64,000 nucleotides of DNA, from NCBI GenBank assembly GCA_943736015.1, contig OX031058.1, positions 25,011,001-25,075,000 on the forward strand, in the 5' to 3' direction. Below, piece after piece: positions 39,801-46,825 of the stretch. Source of the DNA: Tridacna crocea. Taxonomy: Eukaryota > Mollusca > Bivalvia > Cardiida > Cardiidae. A model generated the notes under the pieces. That model was not told the origin of the DNA. It searched no databases and worked only from the letters and a program-made list of their open reading frames with translations. How positions within the stretch are numbered: the stretch's first letter is position 1; every line of letters begins with the position of its first letter. Both the position numbers and the translations under genes were made by a program.

Positions 39801-41728
39801 AAACTGCTGATAACAATTAGATGACAAAACTGTGACTAAACCTTTGAAACTTGACTTTAGATGAGTAGATAACATCACAAGAAAAGGAGATTCTCAGAAA
39901 ATGCTGGTTTACCTACGACGTTTTCAGAAGGCTTCTTCCTCTCGGTCATAAAAACCAGGGATTGTTTGCTAAAGTATTAACCAACCATACCTGTTTGATT
40001 GGTAAAGATATATACAGCCAAAGGTGTTCCTAGTTCACCCACCTCTCCTAAAAACATTTTTAGTCTTTTTCTCAAGAATTTTCTGCATTTGATAGTAACA
40101 AAACCTTTAATTGGCTACACCAAAGGATTTAGCCAGCTAACAGTCTTTCCCAAATGCTGTCACTCTGACAAACATGTCTTGTATAAGGTGGATCCATTAA
40201 AATTCGCTGTTCATAAAATTCCGACATCCAAATTGGAGATTCATTTTTTTTACACCGACTCAGAGCTTACATTATTTCCTCACATGTGTGCATTTAAAGA
40301 TAATAATATCAAGAATGAAGTGATGTCAATTCAAATACATGTATTGTTTCTAAAATGAGCTTTACAATATTCTACTCTGCTTCAAAAGACCAATGAAAAT
40401 TATCTTACAAGTGTAATATGACAACATAATTATATTTCAATGATGATTTTGAGAACAATTGTGTCAAGTACAAAATTACACAACAGTTATTTTGGTGATT
40501 TCTAGATATTGAAATTATGCAAGAAAATCAGATGGTTGCATTATAAGAATCTTGTATCAATCAAAATGTATTTTGGTTTTAATGCATTTTGGTTTCATTC
40601 CATTAAGGTTTACAACTAACTGCTTGTCTTACCTGCAGGTCTGTTAGTCTTTGTAAATTAACATGTTCAATTTGTAATACTCTGCGGTGCAACACCAGAC
40701 ATCAAATTGATATTTTGGGTCTGGTCAAAAAAAAAAAAATTGATCTAGTAAAAGATCCTTTTTACAAGACCAAATTTCCAGTTAGAACTGGGCAACTTTC
40801 AGAAATATCTCCTTACCTACATAGGCGCCTAATTCTATCAGCTTGGCCTTGATGGCAGACTGAAATGGAATGAACGAAAATAATTAGCAAAAATTATGCA
40901 GATGATTATTTATTATGAATTACTGAAATACCGAAACACCTCGAATTTCACTTCTTGTGTTTTGATTACTACATGTATTGAAGTACAACAGATTTTTCCT
41001 TTTTTTTTTTTGTATTTGACCCAAATAATGTTTATAGAGATTAGGGGCTGTTTGTTTGAATCATAATAACAAAATAATGTATCATTGCAGTAAACAATGC
41101 GCTGAGATAGATGTATTTAAGTCCACCAAAATACCTGCCTTACGTTGTAAATATTTGTTAATTTAAGATTCAACATCTGGAAAATTTGTCTGTTTTTGTC
41201 TCTGTTTTAGACAAAACACATTTAATTAAAGTAATGATCACTCTAGAGAAGATCAATGTTGAAAAAAACTGTCGTTAGTATATATTGATAATTGATTCAC
41301 ATGGAAAACAATCACTGAAATACTGACTCACGTGTCTAGTCCTGAAACACCAAAATACCTGATCTTTGTTACACAAAATACAGACTTAGGAGTTATCAGT
41401 ATGTGTTGTTGTTTGATGCTGTATTCACCATTATAGAAGTTATAAATATGGGCACGTCATTAAAGAACTGCCTCTTGCCTATAGCTTACTATCCCACCTT
41501 CTGATAAGGATGACCATTTTTCACCGGTTTTCTGCTTAAACAGAGCTGAAAACCGGTGAAATTCGGTCCTACCACTGTAGGAGAAATTCTCTTTTTCGAT
41601 TGACCGGCCGGCTGTATCCTACCAAAAGTTTATCACAAGAATATGGGTTAAACAACGACTTGTAACGCCGTTATTTGCAAAATAAAGCTTACTCGTATCT
41701 TCTGACTTATTTCTGTCCCAATTTCCAT
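9736..41728 (-). CDS. ZC3H14: ZC3H14/Nab2-type poly(A)-binding CCCH zinc-finger protein, 18 coding exons
   Basis: Spliced gene; the exons are listed separately. The predicted product is 761 residues (human ZC3H14 is about 736). Seen: an N-terminal stretch starting MEIGTEISQKIR, followed by LPDYIMVMVANKRSQ and DDLSLFL, the signature of the Nab2/ZC3H14 PWI-like domain; a charged Lys/Glu-rich middle with basic nuclear-localisation-like patches (RKRLK, SRSKRKG, DRKKSK); the motif RFIVTLDGV shared with vertebrate ZC3H14; and five C-terminal CCCH fingers (four C-x5-C-x4/5-C-x3-H split over exons 15-17, the fifth in exon 18). Family knowledge: the protein binds poly(A) RNA in nuclear speckles through its fingers and limits poly(A)-tail length. 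All 17 introns are GT-AG on the minus strand and the phase is continuous. The start is the only ATG that begins the conserved N-terminus. Introns are loaded with MITEs. Identity is near certain; exact UTRs are not visible. Confidence 0.95.
10501..10730. mobile_element. TTAA-MITE, type A (ZC3H14 3' flank side of intron 17)
   Basis: TTAACTCTTTACCATACAAT to GGTAAAGAGTTAA; the palindrome is perfect over GGAGAAAATGCTGGTAACCG-type centre apart from one base. Followed by another copy at 10787. Confidence 0.82.
10787..11015. mobile_element. TTAA-MITE, type A
   Basis: TTAATCCTTTACCAAACAAT to GGTAAAGAGTTAA; complete. Confidence 0.82.
11258..11473. mobile_element. TTAA-MITE, type A, decayed right end
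   Basis: TTAACTCTTTACCACATGAC to GGTAAAGTATTAG. Confidence 0.72.
11596..11703. repeat. Dispersed ~105-bp repeat, copy 1
   Basis: Contains GGAATTTCCCAGTGTAATAA, ATCATCACTAGTGAC and CTTTCACTTTCACTTCCTGC. An inverted copy of roughly 90% identity lies at 25155-25262. Nature unknown; likely the end of a transposon. Confidence 0.7.
11792..11931. mobile_element. 140-bp palindromic MITE
   Basis: Left arm AACTGGTTATTTTTTATATG, ATATCTCACTCGGATGCG; right arm CGCATCCTCGTGAGATAT and AAAATAACCAGCTG, with the centre near CTCGTGCTGTGCACTCG. Intronic in ZC3H14 (between exons 17 and 18). Confidence 0.75.
12045..12278. mobile_element. TTAA-MITE, type A, 40 bp from the exon 17 donor
   Basis: Left end decayed (CTGTTTACCAAACAATCC), right end GGTAAAGAGTTAA; perfect centre GGAGAAAATGCTGGTAACCA. 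Confidence 0.78.
12318..12445 (-). CDS. ZC3H14: ZC3H14 coding exon 17 (CCCH finger 4)
   Basis: Encodes VQVPVQPFIPSRPILQAPPT and CRFYPNCKNMNCPFIHPK (C-x5-C-x4-C-x3-H). Acceptor ATTTACAG, donor GTAAAG, phase 0 out. Confidence 0.96.
12544..12803 (+). mobile_element. tRNA-derived SINE with 12-bp target duplication
   Basis: A-box-like TGGCTCAGTGGTGAGTG, B-box-like GAGTTCGATACCCGG, a unique body and an (AACC)n tail. ACTTTTGAAAAC flanks both ends (12532-12543 and 12804-12815), the hallmark of retroposition. It landed in a degraded MITE. Confidence 0.85.
13762..13904 (-). CDS. ZC3H14: ZC3H14 coding exon 16 (CCCH fingers 2 and 3)
   Basis: Encodes TFPYCKFGDKCVYIHP (finger 2, whose first Cys is in exon 15) and CKYDAKCTRMDCPFTH (finger 3), followed by ASKRSTVHPTVIHK. 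Finger 3 is almost identical to the human sequence. Acceptor TTTCAG, donor GTAAGT. Confidence 0.96.
14457..14685. mobile_element. TTAA-MITE, type A, reference-quality copy
   Basis: TTAACCCATTACCAAACGAC to GGTAATGGGTTAA; central palindrome perfect for more than 30 bp per arm. Directly followed by another copy. Confidence 0.88.
14687..14905. mobile_element. TTAA-MITE, type A
   Basis: AGCCCTTTACCAAGCAATCC to GGTAAAGAGTTAA; abuts the copy at 14457-14685. Confidence 0.75.
15214..15343 (-). CDS. ZC3H14: ZC3H14 coding exon 15 (CCCH finger 1)
   Basis: Encodes DEEEETEEQPSPTPSASILE and RCKFWPACANGSACQYIHPS, i.e. finger 1 (C-x5-C-x5-C-x3-H), then the first Cys of finger 2. Human counterpart reads CKYWPACKNGDECAYHHP. 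Acceptor TTAAAG, donor GTAAGT. Confidence 0.96.
15939..16083 (-). CDS. ZC3H14: ZC3H14 coding exon 14
   Basis: Encodes TVKPMTRPPSVPVAESIEPI and a Pro/Lys-rich stretch ending NLKESD. Acceptor ACTTCAG, donor GTATGT; phase 0 in and 1 out. Confidence 0.88.
16455..17984. mobile_element. Tandem-core element, third subfamily, interrupted by a SINE
   Basis: Starts AGAGGGCCACTGACACTGG. Repeated units of roughly 150 bp carry ACCAAATATCAAAGCTCTA and TTTCAGAGGAGAAGATTTT. Two ends of the type AATAGCTCACCTT-AGCACTTTGTGCTAAGGT occur, at about 16670-16705 and 17940-17981, so one short and one long copy may be fused. A SINE sits at 17139-17405. Confidence 0.7.
17139..17405 (+). mobile_element. tRNA-derived SINE with 13-bp target duplication
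   Basis: Same family as 12544-12803: TGGCTCAGTGGTGAGCG, GAGTTCGATACCTGG and a CAACCAACCAACCA tail. TCTACACTTTCCA flanks it at 17126-17138 and 17406-17418. Nested in a tandem-core element. Confidence 0.86.
18341..18449 (-). CDS. ZC3H14: ZC3H14 coding exon 13 (conserved RFIVTLDGV motif)
   Basis: Encodes EKQTPSPKDPRFIVTLDGVD and PARFADFQEEKTNIIQ. The FIVTLDGV motif is a signature of ZC3H14 orthologs. Acceptor TTCTCCAG, donor GTAGAA. A degraded MITE ends about 20 bp past the donor. Confidence 0.94.
18597..18925. mobile_element. Internally deleted copy of the ATACCCC-ended family
   Basis: Same left end (AGAGCTATCACTAAAAGTGA) and same right context (CCAGTATACCCCCC to GGGGGTATAAT) as 52328-53588, but only one core segment remains. 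The loop of the terminal hairpin has become a (CA)n run (about 18884-18901). Confidence 0.68.
19243..19470. mobile_element. TTAA-MITE, type A
   Basis: ATTCATTACCAAACAACAAT to GGTAATGGGTTAA; the centre is slightly decayed. Confidence 0.78.
19671..19803 (-). CDS. ZC3H14: ZC3H14 coding exon 12
   Basis: Encodes ESLSDNGPDPEIQKILEEAK and DTELDLNIESPVSYQYVENK RIIN. Acceptor TTAAACAG, donor GTAATT; phases 1 in and 2 out. Confidence 0.88.
20285..20513. mobile_element. TTAA-MITE, type A
   Basis: CTAACCCTTTACCAAACAAT to GGTACAGAATTAA; the central palindrome is intact. Decayed relatives occupy 19850-20284. Confidence 0.78.
20735..20870 (+). mobile_element. Degraded SINE-like fragment
   Basis: GGGGTAAAGCGTCAGGGTC and GAGTTTGATACCCTGG resemble A- and B-box regions, followed by CACACATTCAGCGTGAGTAC. 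It abuts an imperfect fold-back element. Assignment is tentative. Confidence 0.4.
20868..21034. mobile_element. Older copy of the fold-back MITE
   Basis: TTCACCAACCATTCTTAAGA at the left and TGGATGGTGAATACCGGCCC at the right, with GTTTAGCGAATCAGAAGTTG at the centre, match the copy at 62180-62377 with several differences. Confidence 0.72.
21392..21426 (+). repeat. (CAA)n microsatellite
   Basis: Nine or so CAA units followed by A-rich sequence, about 50 bp from the donor of ZC3H14 exon 11 on the intron side. Confidence 0.9.
21473..21562 (-). CDS. ZC3H14: ZC3H14 coding exon 11
   Basis: Encodes (Q)YGPPLPDTRVVHKASKV and QTDSNEDSNEYT. Acceptor AATCGCAG, donor GTAATT; phases 1 in and 1 out. This is the constitutive partner of exon 10 across an 8.8-kb intron that contains the hAT exon. 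Confidence 0.88.
22148..22375. mobile_element. TTAA-MITE, type A
   Basis: TTACTCATTACCAAACAAAA to GGTAATGGGTTAA. Confidence 0.78.
22664..22890. mobile_element. TTAA-MITE, type A
   Basis: TTAACGCTTTACCAAGCAAT to TAAAGGGTTAA; shortened centre. Confidence 0.75.
23616..23843. mobile_element. TTAA-MITE, type A
   Basis: TTAACCTTTACCTAATGACA to GGTAATGGGTTAA; both arms carry the matching variant GGGGAAAATGCTGG / CCAGCATTTTCCCC. Confidence 0.82.
25155..25262. repeat. Dispersed ~105-bp repeat, copy 2 (inverted)
   Basis: Reverse complement of the block at 11596-11703: GGCAGGAAGTGAAAGTGAAA, GTCACTAGTGATGAT, TTACACTGGGAAATTCC. Confidence 0.7.
25454..25682. mobile_element. TTAA-MITE, type A, 200 bp downstream of the hAT exon
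   Basis: TTAACCCATTACCACACGAG to GGTAATGGGTTAA; complete, CACTGTGGG arms. Confidence 0.85.
25884..28012 (-). CDS. hAT transposase-derived terminal exon, probable ZC3H14 fusion partner
   Basis: An uninterrupted 709-codon stretch ending TGA; a start at 28046 would give a 720-residue stand-alone protein (numbering used here). Layout: acidic leader (about 12-68); hAT N-terminal helical region (about 115-175, LPFEFVENEAFKLF); RNase-H-like core with ITHNSWTN (about 185-192, usual T-x-D-x-W-T-S), CDWVLKRAV, SAVVKD (D253) and CFGH (271-274); a helical insertion; a low-complexity charged linker (about 505-645); and a C-terminal hAT dimerisation domain (652-718, NPLGWWKEKHSLYPRISKVA, then KPEHVDMMMFL). 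The first catalytic Asp reads Asn188, and the usual SERVFS motif reads SSDDVYN. No BED zinc finger is present. Domestication is inferred from the open frame and lost catalytic residue. The acceptor TTTCTCATTGCAG at 28012 is in phase with exon 10. Alternative: an independent single-exon gene. A TATAAA poly(A)-signal variant lies about 47 bp past the stop. Confidence 0.8.
29095..29315. mobile_element. TTAA-MITE, type A
   Basis: TTAACCACACGATCCCTACT (missing the CTTTACC piece) to GGTAAAGAGTTAA. Confidence 0.75.
30370..30474 (-). CDS. ZC3H14: ZC3H14 coding exon 10 (acidic; proposed fork to the hAT exon)
   Basis: Encodes ALKAITQTDETRKVQRKT and then an acidic run (KEEEVEEVEEDEEDDEE) ending with one base (C) of the next codon. 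Acceptor TTTCAG, donor GTGAGT. The phase-1 donor can join exon 11 of ZC3H14 (21562) or the hAT-derived terminal exon (28012) without changing frame; in both cases the split codon is a sense codon (CAA Gln or CGA Arg). Confidence 0.9.
31026..31246. mobile_element. TTAA-MITE, type A
   Basis: TTAACTCATTACCAAACAAC to GGTAATGGGTTAA; centre intact. Confidence 0.82.
32085..32357 (-). CDS. ZC3H14: ZC3H14 coding exon 9
   Basis: The largest constitutive exon (273 nt), encoding a basic linker with RKRLK, SRSKRKG and DRKKSK patches, likely nuclear-localisation signals. Acceptor AATAG, donor GTATTA. A degraded MITE hairpin ends about 20 bp past the donor. Confidence 0.9.
33375..33484 (-). CDS. ZC3H14: ZC3H14 coding exon 8
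   Basis: Encodes SSIPKAMQANRSLLMKAV and NDAERSVTTVKRTEVPLS, matching the ANKSLLLKAISEAQ-type helix of the vertebrate protein. Acceptor TTTCAG, donor GTATGT, phases 2 in and 1 out. Confidence 0.93.
33536..33770. mobile_element. TTAA-MITE, type A
   Basis: TTAACCCTTTCCCAAACAAT to GGGAAATGGTTAA; about 50 bp upstream (transcript sense) of the exon 8 acceptor. Confidence 0.78.
34485..34633 (-). CDS. ZC3H14: ZC3H14 coding exon 7
   Basis: Encodes ETKKGTRKKPSSFVAAVKRK, then an eight-Glu run and YDPLNPAVGNVASVIRGPTR. The acidic run followed by a Tyr-x-Pro block resembles the EEEEEYEP stretch of vertebrate ZC3H14. Acceptor TTATAG, donor GTAAGT. Confidence 0.92.
34922..35148. mobile_element. TTAA-MITE, type A
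   Basis: TTAACTCTTTACCACATGAC to GGTAAAGTGTAA; centre intact. Confidence 0.78.
35262..35428 (-). CDS. ZC3H14: ZC3H14 coding exon 6
   Basis: Encodes DEFNEENTAVETVESVKAKK followed by a Lys/Ser/Gln-rich tail that ends GPISEK. Acceptor TTTGTAG, donor GTAATG; leaves in phase 0. Confidence 0.87.
36152..36379. mobile_element. TTAA-MITE, type B centre, 12 bp from the exon 5 donor
   Basis: ATAACCCTTTCCCAAACGAC to GGGAAAGGGTTAA; centre GAAATTGCTCGATACGAGCA and mirror, perfect arms. Note that both ends carry the same CCCTTTCCC/GGGAAAGGG change. Confidence 0.84.
36391..36642 (-). CDS. ZC3H14: ZC3H14 coding exon 5
   Basis: Encodes 83 whole codons of Lys/Glu/Ser-rich linker with a basic run (KHKEKHKTEKKKHR). 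Acceptor TTATAG; donor GTGCGC is weak. A MITE hairpin ends 12 bp beyond the donor. Phase (1 in, 1 out) fits exons 4 and 6. Confidence 0.88.
36831..36871 (-). CDS. ZC3H14: ZC3H14 coding exon 4
   Basis: Encodes (W)LHGLLKKLQSINT, the last helix of the N-terminal domain (vertebrate WLHGVLDKLRS). Acceptor AACAG, donor GTAAAC. Confidence 0.93.
38492..38606 (-). CDS. ZC3H14: ZC3H14 coding exon 3
   Basis: Encodes the core of the PWI-like fold, including DDELPDYIMVMVANKRSQ and QMTDDLSLFL. Acceptor TTTTAG, donor GTATGT; enters in phase 1 and leaves in phase 2, both matching its neighbours. Confidence 0.95.
38681..38839. mobile_element. ~160-bp palindromic MITE
   Basis: Arms AATGAAGAGAATTGTTTTGT / CTCTTCATT and CATGGAGGTATG / CATACCTCCATG, centre TTTCATACAAAAGTGTGA. 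It lies in ZC3H14 intron 2, about 75 bp upstream (in transcript sense) of the exon 3 acceptor. A partial relative is at about 39295-39345. Confidence 0.72.
39726..39980. mobile_element. TTAA-MITE, heavily rearranged
   Basis: TTAACCCTTTACCACACAAT to AAAGTATTAA; the central palindrome is broken up. Confidence 0.6.
40817..40859 (-). CDS. ZC3H14: ZC3H14 coding exon 2
   Basis: Encodes SAIKAKLIELGAYV plus one base of the next codon. Acceptor TTTCAG and donor GTAAGG. Second helix region of the PWI-like domain (vertebrate counterpart SAIKGKLQELGAYV). Confidence 0.95.
41693..41728 (-). CDS. ZC3H14: ZC3H14 coding exon 1
   Basis: Twelve codons, MEIGTEISQKIR, nearly identical to the start of vertebrate ZC3H14, then the donor GTAAGC. 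Only about 110 bp separate the ATG from the end of a 4.9-kb inverted-repeat element upstream, so the 5' UTR and core promoter must lie in that short gap or inside the element. Confidence 0.95.
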
Positions 41729-43928
41729 GCCAGATTACTAAATCTTAATGATTTATTTTATCAAAGTTGAGGGTCAGCCTTGCTAGAACATCAGTAAACG
41801 AACAGGAAGTGACAAGTTGTAGTTGTTGTCCAGGGTATGGGGTATGACTAGATACCGAAAATAGCCTATTTTCGCGAAAATAGCTTTCCCTGTACGAAAA
41901 TAGCTTCCATTAATTGCTGCCTGGATGTATATTTGCATATATTGCTTTTATTTGTTATTTTTATATACTATCTTTCGTAATTGATGTTGATGATGTGTTC
42001 AAAAGCGTGTGAAATGAAATTAATTGATCTTAATAGAGGTTTTGGACAACTGGACAATGCATATGCACAGCCTATTTTCGCGAACATAACTTACCCTGTA
42101 CTAAAATAGAATACATGAAATAATGCCTAAATATATGGTTGAAGTCATCACTTTTATTTCTCTTTTCATATGTTTGAAGCAAAACATCAATTAGAAGACT
42201 GAAAACGATTATCGCAAATTGTGTGTGACATTGATAACACATCATTAACAGAGGTGTTTTAATCCAATCAAACGATTTTCGTACGTTCGTCTTACAAAAC
42301 TATTTTCGTGTTAACTCCCTATAAACAGAAACTATTTTCGTTTAACCGTTTACCCTACATTGACGACTGTCGGCGACCCTGAGGAAGAAGTCTTTTGAAA
42401 ACATTGTGGGAAAAGTAGAAAATGCTAGGTATATTTAAAATTTTATCTGCCCTTGCTATCGATTTTGACAAGTCTTTGTTTTGTAAAGAGTGACGAAAAT
42501 AGCTTCTGTTTACAGGGAGTTGCCACGAAAATAGGTTTGTAAGACGAACGCACGAAAATAGCTTGATTGGATTTGGCCTATAACACCTAAAACATCATTA
42601 ACAGGGGTGTTTTAATCCAATCAAATTATTTTCGTTCCTTCGTCTTACAAAAGTATTTTCGTGTAAACAGAAGATATTTTCGTTTAACCTTTTACCACAC
42701 AATGACGACTGTTGACGATCCTGGGGAAGAAGCCTTTCGAAAACATTGTGGGAAAAGGAGAAAATGCAAGGTATGTTTAAAATTTTATCCGCGATTTCGA
42801 CAAGTCTTTGTTTTGCTGGAGTAGTAAAGAGTGACGAAAATAGCTTCTGTTTACAGGGAGTTGCCACGAAAATAGGTTTGTAAGACCTATTTGCTTTTTT
42901 TTGCTGAAGTGGTAAACAGTGACGAAAATAGCTTATGTTTACAGGGAGTTGCCACGAAAATAGGTTTGTAAGATGAAAGTACGAAAATAGCTCGATTGGA
43001 TTAGGCCTATAACACCTCTGTGAATGTACATATCATTTAATGTACGAAAATAACTCTTCCGTATCGATACGAAAATAGGAACCTAACGAAAACAGCTTCT
43101 GTTTACAAGGATTCACCACGATAATAGTTTTTTTAAGAAGAATGTACGAAAATAGCTTGATTGGATTATAATACCCCTTCTAATGATGTTATGCTCTTTT
43201 TTATAAATATGAATATGAACATGATATTGGTTTAATTTGTAGTGCATTTATGGGAATAATCATTATCTATTGGGCTATAGCAATGAATAGAAGACCAAAA
43301 ACGATTATCGCAAGTGTGGCACTGATAACACATCATTAACAGAGGTGTTTTAATCCAATCAAACTATTTTCGTACGTTCGCCTTACAAAACTGTTTTTGC
43401 GTTGATTCCCTGTAAACAGAAGCTACTTTCGTTAGGTTCTTATTTTTGTATCAAACAATCCCTGGATTTTAAGACCCCGAGGAAGACGCCTTCTGAAAAT
43501 ATTGTGGGTAAATGTGCAAATGCTGTTAACCAGCATTTTCTCCTTTTCCCACAACGTTTTTCACGTCTTTATACTGTCGTATGCATATGCTTTTCTATTT
43601 TGGGTCCAAAATTTTGATATTAGTAAACAGTTGCATTAGAAGCGAAAACATAGATTATAATTCTAATTATGACCATTGAATACACATGTAACTCTTACTA
43701 CGCATAATTATTTCATTGGAAAATAAAACCATTGCGGGAGAAGACAAAATGTAAAATGTAGCTGTTGCCGCGATATGATTGAAATTATGAACATAGCCTG
43801 TGAACTTGCCACCTGGCTGAGCCTCTCGAAAACATTGCTCTTTAATCGAAAATAACGTGCTTGTCGCAACTTTTCACGCCTTTATTCCCCTCTCTTAAAA
43901 AATAAGAGTAAAGCCTACTCAGTTATGT

Positions 43929-44075
43929 TTAACCCATTACCACCCAATCTGTACTTTTGACGCCCGTAAGAAAGAAGCCTTTTGAAAACACTATTGGGAA
44001 ATTAGCATTTTCTCCTTTCCCTACAGTATTTTCTACCCTTCCCAGAACAAAGTTTCTCGTGTGGTAAAGAGTTAG
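43929..44075. mobile_element. TTAA-MITE, internally deleted
   Basis: TTAACCCATTACCACCCAAT to GGTAAAGAGTTAG; nested inside the 4.9-kb element. Confidence 0.72.
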
Positions 44076-44488
44076 ATCATATTGTTTTCATCTTTCTGTG
44101 CCCGAAGACATCTGCGGTTACAAGCACACAGGTTAACCTTTAGGCGTTTGAAGATTGCTATTTTCGTATCGAATGGGATAAGCTGTTTCCGTGTTAAAAA
44201 TAGGAGAAGAGGGAAATAGGGCAAGAGGGAAATACACCAATGAAAATTACATGCTAGCACATGTTATTTACGATTGAAGAGTGGTCTTTTAGGTAGAGCC
44301 ATAACTAACATTTGACTGCTGGGTCGAATTCAAAATCAGGAAATATCTTTCCCAGGATTAATACTACTCTGGATTTTTCGGATAAATATATAACACATAA
44401 GAAAAAGGCGAGACATATACTGTTTGATTTCAAAAAGCACTCCAATGTGTAGTCTTTTCGTGGTATGGCAAAGATATGGAGAAAGGAT

Positions 44489-44691
44489 TTAATCCATTAC
44501 CACACAATCCCCACTTTTTATAACCATGAGAAAGAAGCCTTGAGAAAACATTGTGGGTAAATGAAAAAATGCTGGTGACCAGAATTTTTTTCCTTATCCA
44601 AGAATGTTTTCGATCCTTTACAAAACAAATTTAAAATTTTCAGTCACTTTTATGTTGTCGTCTTTCGATTTGTTGTTTGGTAATGAGTTAA
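44489..44691. mobile_element. TTAA-MITE, type A
   Basis: TTAATCCATTACCACACAAT to GGTAATGAGTTAA; nested inside the 4.9-kb element. Confidence 0.76.
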
Positions 44692-46332
44692 CATAGTAAC
44701 ATAGTAATCGACACTTACCTCACACAGGATACAGTGATCGTCACAAATATCTCTACATACACTACACAAAATTAAATCCGACATTTTGCACAATGAACAT
44801 AAGTTTAAGCGATTTTTCAACATTAACCCCATCTTATATACCAGCAATTGAGCGTCAAATTCAAACAAATAATTAACAAATATTTTAAGTAAAACGTCTA
44901 AGAACCAAAAGGGATGCCGAAAAGGACTGCCGCATATTTAATGAATGTGCGATATTAATTAAAGGATTATTCGTAAAGGTGTTATAATCCAATTATAAGT
45001 GATCAGCAGTCCTGTTTACATCAAAGCTGATTAACTGATCCTGATTGACGGTCGCCTTTCAAAAACAGCATTGGATTAAGACAAAAGACTTGATAATATG
45101 CATGTTGATCTACATGTATTAAAAAAAGATTGTAAATGACATATTTAGAAGATTTTTAAACAAAAAAAAAAATAAACTATTCGCAATTCCTATTTGTAAG
45201 GTGAGAAAACTATTTTCGTGTACTTAACTCGTTTCAATCTATTTTCATGTGACCAGGTGATATAGAAATGTATTCGTAAAAACTTATATCTTTGCAGCGG
45301 GAATTATACATTCTAAGGTTTTTTTGTTGCTGTGTATAATGTAATAAAGCTATTTTCGTAGTATTCCATTGCTGTATAATAGCTATTTTCGTTATATCGG
45401 TAAATAAATATTGCGTATTTTTCGTACATAAAACGCAATTTACGAACAGCATGGTTAATTCCACATCTTAAATTTAAAAGTCCATTGGAATTAGGATGAA
45501 ATCTTTCCTCCCCATACATTTTTTTCCGACTGCGAAAATAAATCTTCCCCATTGACACAAAATAGGAACCTAATGAAAGCAGATTCTGTTTGCAGGGAGT
45601 CACAACGAAAATAGTTTTGTAAGACAAACGTACGAAAATAGTTTGGATTAAACCATCACTGTTAATAATGTGTTATCAGTTCAATGCTTGCGATAGATAT
45701 TAGGAAAAAAGAGGCGTTAATCAATTATTTTCGAAGATATTATCATTATCTAAACAAATTAATACAGATTTATTCATGGACATTCCGGTCATATAACAAC
45801 TCTTTTGAGACATACATGTATTGTTCCACAATTCACCCTCTTTAAATACGTTTCTGTTATGTAATGAAAGATTATGTATAAAATAAGAGAAGTAAAAGTA
45901 AATGTATTCAAACATATATCTATTCATGTATAAAGTACGAAAATAACTCTTCCCTATCGATACAAAAATAGGAACCTTACGAAAATAGCTTCTGTTTACA
46001 GGGAACGAAAATAGTTTTGTAAGGCGAACTTACGAAAATAGTTTGATTGGATTATAACACTTCTGTTAATCATGTGTTACCAATGTCACACTTGCGTAGT
46101 GTGATAAAGCTATTTTCGTAGCAAGCTATTTTCTTGAAAACTTTATACAGGTACAAGCTATTTTCGTACAGAAAATGCAAGCCATAAATAAATTTGTTGA
46201 TTTGTAGATGAGGTTTTGGTGTTTAAAATAAAGAGGTTTATAAAAAAGTGAAATACACTATTTAATATTTATTTTTTGGGAGGAAAATGTTGTGTCATGT
46301 CTTTCTTAATCAGGAATGTTTTCGTCGCTGCA

Positions 46333-46740
46333 ATCAACAGTTATTTTCATAAGAAAAAGCTATTTTCGGACAAAGTAATTATTTGAAACTCGCACCAAAC
46401 AACCATTCCTGGGTATCTTTGATATTATATTTAATACACATGCAAAGAAACAACTCGTCGATACACAGGTTATGCTAGGCGAAAAGCTATTTTCGTACAG
46501 GGAGAGCTATTTTCGCAAAAAAAAAGGCTATAAATAGACAATCAACAGTTATTTTCATAAGAAAAAGCTATTTTCGGACAAAGTAATTATTTGAAACTCG
46601 CACCAAATAACCATTCCTGGGTATCTTTGATAATATAGTATTACATTTAATACACATGCAAAGAAACAACTCGTCGATACACAGGTTATGCTAGGCGAAA
46701 AGCTATTTTCGTACAGGGAAAGCTATTTTCGCGAAAATAG
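46333..46740. repeat. Two tandem ~205-bp copies inside the right end of the 4.9-kb element
   Basis: The segment starting CAATCAACAGTTATTTTCAT and ending in the CTATTTTCGTACAGGG block is present twice (46333-46538 and 46539-46740), with a few substitutions and a small insertion in the second copy. This suggests recent slippage or unequal exchange within the subterminal motif array. Confidence 0.8.
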
Positions 46741-46825
46741 GCTATTTTCGGTATCTAGTCATACCGCAGGGTATGTGTATTCCCCGGCCCCAATCGAAAA
46801 TTTAGGCTATAATTCCCGGCCCTAA

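Larger units (their letters stand above)
41840..46766. mobile_element. 4.9-kb non-autonomous DNA transposon with TIRs, MULE-like or fold-back type
   Basis: The ends are inverted copies: the left starts GGTATGACTAGATACCG and continues with CGAAAATAGCC, TATTTTCGCG and CTTTCCCTGTACG; the right end is the reverse complement for about 60 bp. CAGGGTATG flanks both sides (41831-41839 and 46767-46775), a 9-bp target duplication as in Mutator-like elements. By eye the CGAAAATAG motif, either strand, occurs about 37 times inside. The interior holds several inverted modules (e.g. 42240-42370 against 42491-42597), nested MITE pieces, and a 205-bp tandem duplication near the right end. No transposase is visible. 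It lies about 110 bp upstream of the ZC3H14 ATG. Confidence 0.8.

Noticed and set aside
40000-40358. 119-codon plus-strand frame
   Set aside because: Lies in ZC3H14 intron 2, antisense, unconserved in appearance, no family recognised, no splice context.
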